In this document: in pieces, positions 8,049-14,734 of the stretch
Layout: each line of letters starts with the position of its first letter
Position numbering within the stretch: the first letter of the stretch is position 1
Assembly: GCA_037439945.1 (NCBI GenBank)
Contig: JBBIVA010000023.1
Location: 1 to 33,291 of the forward strand
From: CALEUX01 sp037439945
GTDB lineage: Bacteria; Bacteroidota; Bacteroidia; Bacteroidales; Marinilabiliaceae
Length of the DNA stretch: 33,291 bases
Reading direction: 5' to 3'
Translations under genes and position numbers: made by a program
The notes under the pieces: model-generated
Databases searched by the model: none
What the model was told of the DNA's origin: nothing
What the model saw: the letters and a program-made list of their open reading frames with translations, nothing else

Positions 8049-9185
8049 CTATCCTATATTCCTAAGAGTTTCTTTTTTATCGGTAATATTTGTAACAGGG
8101 CGGAAATTATGCCTGATAACCGGCCAGCGATCAGGATGTTTTTCCAATAAAAACAAAACCCTTCGCTTATTTTTCCTTAACGCATCGGTAATAGCCGGAG
8201 CAGTTATAGGCTTATTAAGTCGTTGTCCTACACCGCTACTGGTAATATCTTCTCCCAATTCAACCATTTTATTTGCAGCAATTTCCAGATTATCAAGAAA
8301 AACCATAACCTTGTTTAACCTATTGCCTGAAGTTGGGGCATTATTACCAGTTGACAATTTGTTTGAAACAGTATTGTCTATCTGTAAATAAGTATTATCA
8401 ATTACTATTTTGTTATTTGGGTTACCTGAGTTAAGAAGTAAGGCAAATTTTGCTGCTTGTTCAAGGGCTTTTATCGATATATTAAAATCCCATGAATCAG
8501 AAATTTTTTTCAAAGCAGTGTCAGTTAATTCAAAGGTAACATTGAATTTACAGCCTATTGTTTCAAGAAAGTTGCCGGCCCATTGCGAAACCCAGTTCAA
8601 ATGTTTGTTATATCCACTTTCTTCACTGGAATTTGCCAATAATCGCTTAGTTACACTTGTAAACTCCCTAAAATCGGTTTGTAAATTGTTAATGGTTTTA
8701 TAAAAATGCCTGGCATACCTGAAAGCCAATGATCCAACCAAGGCTTTCCTGGCTGTATCAAAATGTCCCTGTAACCGGCTAATCCCAAAATTGCTTTGAT
8801 CCTCCCTGAAAAACAGATAATAAACAATCAGCGTATTTTTATCAGGCTCTTTTAAACGTATCATTAAAACAACTTGGTACTGTTCCGAAAATAGCTGCAT
8901 CTGACCGTTTGCCTGGTTTTTATGTTCAAACGGCAGTTGGTCCTTATGCAACCATGAGTACCCAATCTGGTCGTTTAACTTATCGTTTAGAGTTTCATCC
9001 AAGCCCCCTGTTATCAGTTCTTTGGCATCGTATCCTTTTGTAGTATTTAAAAGTTCAATTCCACCGGTTTCATCTTTATTGGTGTAAAGCATCACAACAC
9101 GGTCAATACCAGGAAAAATTTCACTCCATAATTGGAGAAGCTGGTCCCTTGGCTTTAAATTTAAATTAACAGTGTTGTGTAACAT
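8049..9185 (-). CDS. Conserved-looking protein of unknown function, possible transcription regulator
   Basis: I do not recognise this 378-aa protein with certainty. There is no signal peptide or membrane segment, so it is probably cytoplasmic. The N-terminal 150 residues alternate strands and helices like a GAF-type sensor domain. Residues from about 215 (ELTDTALKKISDSWDF...ALEQAAKFALLLN) loosely resemble the lid helices of sigma-54 activators. The C-terminus (ITDALRKNKRRVLFLLEK) could be a Fis-like helix-turn-helix. No Walker motifs of an AAA+ core are present. If it is a regulator, the TTAAGTA cluster just upstream (9199-9361) is a natural target. All functional statements are inference from pattern. 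Confidence 0.75.
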   Translation of the reverse strand: MLHNTVNLNLKPRDQLLQLWSEIFPGIDRVVMLYTNKDETGGIELLNTTKGYDAKELITGGLDETLNDKLNDQIGYSWLHKDQLPFEHKNQANGQMQLFSEQYQVVLMIRLKEPDKNTLIVYYLFFREDQSNFGISRLQGHFDTARKALVGSLAFRYARHFYKTINNLQTDFREFTSVTKRLLANSSEESGYNKHLNWVSQWAGNFLETIGCKFNVTFELTDTALKKISDSWDFNISIKALEQAAKFALLLNSGNPNNKIVIDNTYLQIDNTVSNKLSTGNNAPTSGNRLNKVMVFLDNLEIAANKMVELGEDITSSGVGQRLNKPITAPAITDALRKNKRRVLFLLEKHPDRWPVIRHNFRPVTNITDKKETLRNIG

Positions 9186-9198
9186 TAATTTATGGCAA

Positions 9199-9361
9199 TT
9201 AAGTAAAGTATAAAAATAAAATTAAGTATTTAATTAGGCAATACTTAAGTAATCGGTTAAGTACATTTAATGCTTCAGTTTTTGAATTTATTACTTAAAA
9301 TACATAAAATGAATATACTAATAATGAAAATTCAACCTACAATAAAAACCAATATTAAGTA
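9199..9361. promoter_or_regulatory. Cluster of TTAAGTA motifs between divergent genes
   Basis: TTAAGTA or its complement occurs at 9199, 9222, 9242-9251 (as the palindrome TACTTAAGTA, two sites), 9257, 9292 and 9355. The region separates the minus-strand gene starting at 9185 from the ORF at 9388. The density is far above chance for this composition (hand estimate about 0.1 expected), and it looks like an operator cluster. Confidence 0.45.
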
Positions 9362-9387
9362 ATTAGAAACTATTTAAGAATATATTT

Positions 9388-9651
9388 ATGATGAATTTAA
9401 CTGAATTATTAATTTTTATAGCCATTTTAAAGGATAAAGCAAGCAAAAGATGGGATGGAGTTGAAGATAAAATTTCAAAGTGGTTAATGACATTTTTTGA
9501 TGATGAATACTATTCCGGGCCAGGGTCAGGTAATAGTTTATCGCTATTAATGCTTAGGCCTGATTTATGGCTTGCATTAATCTCAACCAGTATTGATATA
9601 CTTGGTTATAAAATTATTAACACTGCTAATATAAAAGTGTTGAAAGTATGA
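9388..9651 (+). CDS. Small hypothetical protein, 87 aa
   Basis: This frame begins with two ATG codons. It encodes a short protein with a hydrophobic start (MNLTELLIFIAIL), a charged middle rich in K, D and W (KASKRWDGVEDKISKWL) and a second hydrophobic stretch (LWLALISTSIDILGY). I recognise no family. It is divergent from the unknown gene at 8049-9185 and shares its TTAAGTA-rich intergenic region. Coding potential is moderate, so it could be a real small protein or a chance frame. Confidence 0.4.
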   Translation: MMNLTELLIFIAILKDKASKRWDGVEDKISKWLMTFFDDEYYSGPGSGNSLSLLMLRPDLWLALISTSIDILGYKIINTANIKVLKV

Positions 9652-9674
9652 TAATCAGGAGTAATCTTCGATGC

Positions 9675-9752
9675 ACATACGTAAACAGAAGTTATGATTC
9701 ATGGGTTTACTTATGTAAATTTAGAGTTACTTTAAAAGTTTACATATGTAAT
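9675..9752. promoter_or_regulatory. Three TTTAC-N4-GTAAA-like sites
   Basis: The sites are ACATACGTAAA (9675-9685, partial), TTTACTTATGTAAA (9706-9719, perfect 5-bp arms) and TTTACATATGTAA (9739-9751, containing a perfect 12-bp palindrome). They resemble the sites around the XRE gene and pyrK. They lie 150-220 bases upstream of the DUF4105 gene. Confidence 0.4.
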
Positions 9753-9852
9753 ATGGAATTAAAGTGTTGTTTTAATTTTTACGATGTAATTAAAATTCAC
9801 CATGCAATTTTTTATTAACTTTTTTATTAATGTAACCAGGAACTGAATTTCC

Positions 9853-9881
9853 TTTGGATTATTCAATTTTCATTATCTTAG
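9853..9881 (+). promoter_or_regulatory. Probable promoter of the DUF4105 gene
   Basis: TTTG (9853-9856), 17 bases, then TATCTTAG (9874-9881). The -7 box has one mismatch to TAnnTTTG and the spacing is slightly short. The start codon is 18 bases further on. Confidence 0.4.
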
Positions 9882-9899
9882 CCATAAAAAAAGGGAATT

Positions 9900-11114
9900 A
9901 TGACATTTTTGACCGGGAGTTTAAACAAATTATTATCACCTGTAATAAAGGGGAAATTCAGTTTTAAATATGCAATTCTCGTTGCGTTAATTATGTTAAG
10001 TAATTTATCGTATTCAAATGTTCATTTATCACCTTCATCAAAAGTATCAATTTTAACTTGTGCACCCGGGGATGAACTTTATAGTATATTTGGGCATACA
10101 GCAATTAGGGTTTATGATTATGAAAACAAAATTGATTTGGTATTTAATTACGGAACCTTTAATTTTTCAACTCCTAATTTTTATTTAAAATTTATGCAGG
10201 GCCGTCTTTACTATATGTTAACGGTAACCTCATACGAAAGGTTTTTATTTGAATATCAATATTTCAAACGCTCAGTATGGGAACAATCTCTTAATATGAG
10301 CAATAACGAAAAAAATGATTTGTTCAGGGCACTAATATTAAACGCTGATCCCAAAAACCGCGAGTATCTATACCACTTTTTCTATGATAATTGTGCCACA
10401 CGGGTTCGTGATATGATTGCAAACCATTTTGCCGGTGGGATAAAATTTAAAGCATTGCCAACAAACGAAACAAATAAATTGAGTTTCAGACAAGCCATTG
10501 CAACCTACCTGGAGCAAAAACCATGGATAAAATTAGGTTTGGATATTATTTTAGGACAACCCACTGATGATGTTGTTGATGGAGAAACTATACAGTTTTT
10601 ACCCGATTTTCTTATGTTGCAGTTTCAGGATTCAGAGTTGATTAATTATGGTTTTAAGCCGGTTTTGACAAAAACTACGGTATTTGAATTTGATAATAAA
10701 AAGCAAGGTATTAAAATAAATCCGTCATATTTACTTTTCTCAGGATTAGTTATTATCATATTTATTTCATGGCTTGGATTAAAAAAAGGTTTTAGAATAA
10801 AATGGCTGGATGTAATTTTGTTTTCCATAACTGCAGCTATTGGTATTTTAATAACTTTTCTTTGGTTTTTTACCAATCACACTGTTACAGGGCCCAATTG
10901 GAATATTCTTTGGGCCAACCCTTTTCACATATTGCTAATTTTTGGCCCTTTGGCTTTATACAAAAAGAGCAAAATAATTTACTTTCTTATATTAAGCGGT
11001 TTAATTTCAATATTGGTATTATTTTTTATTTTACCACAATATATACCGCCAGTTTTGGTTTTTGTTTGGCTTGCCTTAATTATTCGACTTTCCATACCAT
11101 TGGTTAAACATTAA
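9900..11114 (+). CDS. DUF4105 (Lnb N-terminal periplasmic domain-like) membrane protein
   Basis: The 404-aa protein has an N-terminal signal segment (about residues 20-40, YAILVALIMLSNLSYS). It continues into a periplasmic DUF4105 domain with the characteristic PGDELYSIFGHTAIRVYD, FNYGTFNF and FFYDNCATRVRDM. The conserved His (FGHTAIR) and Cys (DNCATR) look like a cysteine-peptidase or amidase pair, which is inference. The last 135 residues hold about five hydrophobic helices, anchoring it in the inner membrane. The family is widespread in Bacteroidota and its biochemical role is not settled. It is transcribed alone and is followed by an AT-only hairpin. Confidence 0.85.
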   Translation: MTFLTGSLNKLLSPVIKGKFSFKYAILVALIMLSNLSYSNVHLSPSSKVSILTCAPGDELYSIFGHTAIRVYDYENKIDLVFNYGTFNFSTPNFYLKFMQGRLYYMLTVTSYERFLFEYQYFKRSVWEQSLNMSNNEKNDLFRALILNADPKNREYLYHFFYDNCATRVRDMIANHFAGGIKFKALPTNETNKLSFRQAIATYLEQKPWIKLGLDIILGQPTDDVVDGETIQFLPDFLMLQFQDSELINYGFKPVLTKTTVFEFDNKKQGIKINPSYLLFSGLVIIIFISWLGLKKGFRIKWLDVILFSITAAIGILITFLWFFTNHTVTGPNWNILWANPFHILLIFGPLALYKKSKIIYFLILSGLISILVLFFILPQYIPPVLVFVWLALIIRLSIPLVKH

Positions 11115-11145
11115 GTTTTTATTAACACATTATAACTAAACTTTT

Positions 11146-11167
11146 TATAAAAACTTCTGTTTTTATA
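11146..11167 (+). terminator. AT-rich hairpin after the DUF4105 gene
   Basis: Perfect 9-bp stem TATAAAAAC/GTTTTTATA with a TTCT loop, 31 bases after the stop. It is weak because almost all pairs are A-T. Confidence 0.35.
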
Positions 11168-11356
11168 TTGAACAACACTAATTATTGAAGATGGTACTTA
11201 ACATTTAGGACGAATTTCATCGGTTTTTTTTATCCAGAATAGTAAATAGGATTATTAGTGTTCACATATCATACTTGATAGAGTCAGAAATACTACTAAA
11301 ATATCCTGTTTTTGATTGTTCAAAATTCAGGGATTAAATAATATAAATACATGTAA

Positions 11357-11839
11357 GTGAAAAAAATATTCTTTATCGTAGGGCTAAATATAGTTTTATT
11401 GCCCTTGGTGAGTCAAAATTTAAAGGTTTCAGATGTCCCGGTTGAAAAACTTTTAAACAGGGTAGAGTCTCCATCAGATACAATTTTTGTAGTTAACTTT
11501 TGGGCTACCTGGTGTCAACCCTGTGTAACCGAAATTCCTGAATTCAACAAAATAGAACCACATTATAAAAACAAACCGGTTGTGGTAATTATGGCCAGTC
11601 TTGACTTCCCTAATCAAAAAGACAAAAGGTTAATTCCCTTTCTAAAAACCAATATTATACTCAATTCGGTTTATTTGTTAATTACCCCGCGAGGGGGGGA
11701 TTGGATTTCAAGGGTTGAAAAACAATGGACAGGAGCAATTCCATTCACATTAATTTTACATAAAAAGAAACGGATTTTTCACGAAGGAGAAATTAACTAT
11801 GAAACCATAAAAAAATATTTAGCCCAAATTAATCCTTAA
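11357..11839 (+). CDS. TlpA/ResA-like thiol-disulfide oxidoreductase
   Basis: This is a 160-aa envelope thioredoxin-fold protein. It has a hydrophobic N-terminal signal (KKIFFIVGLNIVLLPLVSQ), the active site FWATWCQPC (C53 and C56) and the cis-proline segment GAIPFTLIL. It should reduce or exchange disulfides in exported proteins. The start is GTG at 11357: the ATG six bases earlier runs straight into a stop codon in its own frame. After the TAA at 11837-11839 the same frame stays open for 80 more codons, described separately. The thioredoxin-fold protein at 12250 lies downstream, separated by that stretch and by a repeat. Confidence 0.87.
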   Translation: MKKIFFIVGLNIVLLPLVSQNLKVSDVPVEKLLNRVESPSDTIFVVNFWATWCQPCVTEIPEFNKIEPHYKNKPVVVIMASLDFPNQKDKRLIPFLKTNIILNSVYLLITPRGGDWISRVEKQWTGAIPFTLILHKKKRIFHEGEINYETIKKYLAQINP

Positions 11840-12082
11840 TTTGGTAAACACGGTAATTTAAAAAAATTAATTGTTGTATTTACTTATTTCAGTTTTGGGG
11901 ATTTATTTTTTACCAAATTTAACAACTTGTTGAAACCTGATTATATAGCTATTCCGCCCATTGGAGTTAAAATACGGGAAACCGAATCCGGTAATATTCT
12001 ACCTAAAATTAATATTCCGGAAAGTTCGGGGCTTATGGTTCAGCAATTCAGAAATTTAATCCTGTTAATTGGGGTGTTTTAA
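11840..12082 (+). pseudogene. 80-codon open frame directly after the TlpA-like stop codon, possible gene remnant
   Basis: In the same frame as the preceding gene, no stop appears from 11840 to TAA at 12080-12082. The translation includes PDYIAIPPIGVKIRETESG and ILPKINIPESSGLMVQQF, which look protein-like, but it has no start codon near its beginning and I recognise no family. It may be a remnant of an extended or separate gene, or a chance frame. Confidence 0.25.
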
Positions 12083-12107
12083 CTAAATATTATAAACAGT
12101 TAAACAA

Positions 12108-12239
12108 GCATGATTCGTTAAACAAAACCTGTCCCGAATTTTCGGGAAACACGGATGAATTGAAAATCGGCGAAGCCAAAATTCATCACGCTAGTTCTCC
12201 CGTAACCACAGGACAAGCTATCCGGCCTTATTTTAAAAA
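12108..12239 (+). repeat. Dispersed leader repeat, copy 2
   Basis: It contains the same three blocks as 1651-1719: GCATGATTCGTTAAA (12108-12122), AAATTCATCACGCTAGT (12179-12195) and TCCGGCCTTATTTTAAAAA (12221-12239). Extra sequence between them adds TCCCGAATTTTCGGGA (an inverted repeat) and a hairpin GATGAATT/AATTCATC (12154-12161, 12180-12187) with an inner GGC-GAA-GCC. The final block again starts exactly 29 bases before the start codon. Confidence 0.6.
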
Positions 12240-12249
12240 TTATATACAC

Positions 12250-12843
12250 ATGAAAACACTATTAATGACTGTTTTTTTGGCCTTCACCACATTTATGGCT
12301 CTGGGCCAGATTAAAATTGGTGATACAGCACCTGATTTTAAGTTTAAAAACATTGATAACAAATGGGTTGCCTTAGGTGACTTTAGCAAGGAAAAAGGTG
12401 TTGTTGTTGTATTTACATGCAATCACTGTCCCTATGCCAAATTGTATGAATCACGTTTAGTTGAACTGCAAAGTAAATACAGTAAGAAAGGATTCCCAAT
12501 TGTAGCCATTAACCCTAATGATTCAACTATAGTTGCCGATGACAGTTTTTCAAAAATGAAAGTCAGGGCTGCTGAAAAAAAATTCAACTTCCCGTATCTT
12601 CTTGACGATAAAGCGGTATTTAAAAAGTATGGCGCTACCAAAACCCCTCAGGTTTTTTTGTTAAAAAACGATATGAAAACATTTAAAGTTGCATACATTG
12701 GAGCAATTGATGATAATCCGCAACACCCCGAAAATGTTAAGGATGCTTATTTGTCACAGGCTATTGATGCCATCCTGGCAGGAAAAATTCCACCTGTAAC
12801 TGAAACAAAAGCCATAGGTTGTAGTATAAAGTTCAATAAGTAA
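12250..12843 (+). CDS. Peroxiredoxin-like thioredoxin-fold protein (CNHC type), exported
   Basis: The 197-aa protein starts at ATG 12250 with a clear signal peptide (MKTLLMTVFLAFTTFMALGQ). A TTG start 90 bases upstream would translate the repeat and bury the signal, so I reject it. After IKIGDTAPDF comes VVVVFTCNHCPYAKLYE with C57 and C60, typical of the PRX-like-1 group of the AhpC/TSA superfamily. The cis-proline segment ATKTPQVFLL is also present. It is likely a periplasmic thiol oxidoreductase or peroxidase. Its substrate is unknown. A strong hairpin follows the stop codon. Confidence 0.88.
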   Translation: MKTLLMTVFLAFTTFMALGQIKIGDTAPDFKFKNIDNKWVALGDFSKEKGVVVVFTCNHCPYAKLYESRLVELQSKYSKKGFPIVAINPNDSTIVADDSFSKMKVRAAEKKFNFPYLLDDKAVFKKYGATKTPQVFLLKNDMKTFKVAYIGAIDDNPQHPENVKDAYLSQAIDAILAGKIPPVTETKAIGCSIKFNK

Positions 12844-12853
12844 CCGGTAACCC

Positions 12854-12890
12854 AAGAAAACATGATGTTTTTCTTGCATCATGTTTTCTT
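12854..12890 (+). terminator. 14-bp hairpin terminator
   Basis: AAGAAAACATGATG (12854-12867) pairs perfectly with CATCATGTTTTCTT (12877-12890) across a 9-base loop, 10 bases after the stop codon. The downstream arm is T-rich. The loop also contains the TTG of the next promoter. Confidence 0.7.
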
Positions 12891-12904
12891 ATGGGCTATT
12901 TTTG
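12874..12904 (+). promoter_or_regulatory. Promoter of the serine hydrolase gene
   Basis: TTG (12874-12876) in the terminator loop is followed after 20 bases by TATTTTTG (12897-12904), an exact TAnnTTTG. Start near 12911 rules out the upstream ATG at 12891 and fixes the gene start at 12942. Confidence 0.6.
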
Positions 12905-12941
12905 CCGGAAGATTATTGATTTAAGTACAATTTTGGCAGAA

Positions 12942-14270
12942 ATGACAACTAAGCATAAAATTCTTCTTACTGCATTCGGTTTAACAGTTGGTATGGCTGT
13001 AAAATATCAAATTGGACCATCTATTGAAACAATGGGTACTGATTTTACACCTCCAACGCCAATTGCTTCATCTTTAAAAATTTCCGGTTTTTTTTCGGAA
13101 AGCAAAAATTTTGATATCATTGATAACCGTCTCAACCGGTTCATGAATCAATGGAAAATTGCCGGTGCCTCAGTTGCCATAGCCAGAGAAGGTCAGATGG
13201 TTTTTGCAAAGGGTTATGGTTATGCTGATAAGGAAAATGGCCTTCACACCGAACCATATCATATGTTCAGGGTTGCCAGTATATCAAAATTGATCACTGC
13301 CGTTGGTATTATGAAACTTGTTGAAGATGGAAAGTTGTCTTTAAATCAGAAAGTATTTGGGCCTGACGGCATACTAAAAAAATATCCTTACAATAATTAC
13401 CTGGATTCACGTGTTGAAAATATAGAGGTAGTTAATCTGTTAAATCATTCAGGGGGTTGGACCAACCGTTGGGGTGACCCTATGTTTATGCCACAGGTAA
13501 TAGCACAGGCCCGGGGCCAGGAATTACCGGTTTCAGGAAGTGATATTATTAGTTTTATGCTCGGGAAACGTCTTCATTTTTCTCCCGGTACAGCCTCATC
13601 ATATTCAAACCTGGGATATGCCATTTTGGGGAAAGTAATTGAAGAAGTTACGGGTCAGGGTTATGAAAATTATATTAAAAGCAACATTCTTTATCCTTTA
13701 GGGATTTTTGACATGCAGCTTGGTGGTAGTTTCGCCGATGAACGCTTTCAATATGAAGTTAAGTATTATGAACCTGATAATAACTATCTGGTTGACGATT
13801 TTACCGGAAGTGGCCAAAAAGTAAAAATATCTTATGGAGGAAATGATATTTACACTTTGGGCGCTGCAGGTGGCTGGATTGCTTCTGCAACTGATTTGTT
13901 AAAACTTATGCTTGCAATTGACGGAAATCCTTCACCTTCAGATATTTTAAGTACAAAAAGCATTGAAACAATGACAAACCCTGCCGGAGATAGGTTTCAT
14001 CCCATTGGATGGAGAGGTGTTAGCCAAAATGGATGGTACCGAACCGGTACATTGGCAGGATCATCAACATTAATGGTTAAACGAAATGATGGGATTGCCT
14101 ATGTAATCCTTTTAAACACTTCAAGTTGGAAAGGTCCGGCACTAGCAACCGAAATGCGTTCGATTATGGACCAATCTATTTCAAAAACAACAAATTGGCC
14201 ACAACGCGATCTTTTTGAACTTGCTACAATAAAAAATCAAACTTCAACAAGAAACATAGTAGTATTTTAA
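12942..14270 (+). CDS. Serine hydrolase of the beta-lactamase/AmpC family (PF00144)
   Basis: The 442-aa enzyme starts with a membrane or signal segment (KILLTAFGLTVGMAVKY), so it acts outside the cytoplasm. Catalytic motifs: S-x-x-K as SISK (S113, K116), Y-x-N as YSN (about residue 221), NHSGGW, and a C-terminal RTGTLAGS in place of K/H-T-G. Members of this group include esterases, peptidases and penicillin-binding-like enzymes. The sequence does not show true beta-lactamase specificity, and with no resistance context I would not call it a resistance gene. A start at 12891 would fall before the promoter -7 box. Confidence 0.88.
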   Translation: MTTKHKILLTAFGLTVGMAVKYQIGPSIETMGTDFTPPTPIASSLKISGFFSESKNFDIIDNRLNRFMNQWKIAGASVAIAREGQMVFAKGYGYADKENGLHTEPYHMFRVASISKLITAVGIMKLVEDGKLSLNQKVFGPDGILKKYPYNNYLDSRVENIEVVNLLNHSGGWTNRWGDPMFMPQVIAQARGQELPVSGSDIISFMLGKRLHFSPGTASSYSNLGYAILGKVIEEVTGQGYENYIKSNILYPLGIFDMQLGGSFADERFQYEVKYYEPDNNYLVDDFTGSGQKVKISYGGNDIYTLGAAGGWIASATDLLKLMLAIDGNPSPSDILSTKSIETMTNPAGDRFHPIGWRGVSQNGWYRTGTLAGSSTLMVKRNDGIAYVILLNTSSWKGPALATEMRSIMDQSISKTTNWPQRDLFELATIKNQTSTRNIVVF

Positions 14271-14734
14271 ATATTATCCGCATAGTAATTGAATAAAATT
14301 AGTGTCTGCTGAAAGATATTTAAACGCCTAACAATTACAGATGCGCAATATGTTTCAATTTGTTTTCATGCAAGGTTATGCCACAATATCACTAAAACTG
14401 GGTGCATTTATTTCCGGTTGAAAAATGTTTATTTATAACTACTTCGAAAAATGGCGTTAATAATTTGGAGTTGTTGCACTTAAAAAGCCCGAGAAGCTCT
14501 TAATATAAATATTTGCCTGAAGATGGCAAACAAACACAATTTTAATCATTAATTCGGCCGTGGTGGCCTTTTTTCTTTACTTTTTTGGACTTAATTGGAC
14601 TTTAGCCCAAAAGTTAAAACTATTATTGACCGAGATTATCGCTTGTCTTATAATTAACATTATGTTAATTATAATGTAAAAAAATATAGCCGGTTAAAAC
14701 ACCGACTATATTTTTTTACAAGTTTAAGAAAAAA
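14271..14734. other. Gene-free region with four stacked hairpins
   Basis: The region lies between convergent genes and holds no credible ORF. In order: a TTTGCC/GGCAAA hairpin (14512-14530); a GGCC/GGCC hairpin followed by TTTTTT (14556-14574), the likely terminator of the serine hydrolase; a 27-base palindrome with 13-bp arms (14648-14674); and the bidirectional terminator at 14678-14717. Confidence 0.6.
14678..14717. terminator. Bidirectional terminator after the TPR gene
   Basis: The stem of an A run plus TATAG and CGGT (14678-14694) pairs with ACCG and CTATA plus a T run (14701-14717), with one C-A mismatch and a 6-base loop. It stops the minus-strand TPR transcript 18 bases after its stop codon and can act on the plus strand as well. 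Confidence 0.7.

Noticed and set aside
12160..12249. Upstream TTG start for the peroxiredoxin-like gene
   Set aside because: It would translate the dispersed repeat and place 30 residues before a clear signal peptide.
12891..12941. Upstream ATG start for the serine hydrolase
   Set aside because: It precedes the -7 box TATTTTTG (12897-12904), so it would not be in the transcript.
12942..14270. Reading the serine hydrolase as an antibiotic-resistance beta-lactamase
   Set aside because: SISK and YSN are shared by many PF00144 esterases and peptidases, the third motif is RTG, and there is no mobile or resistance context.
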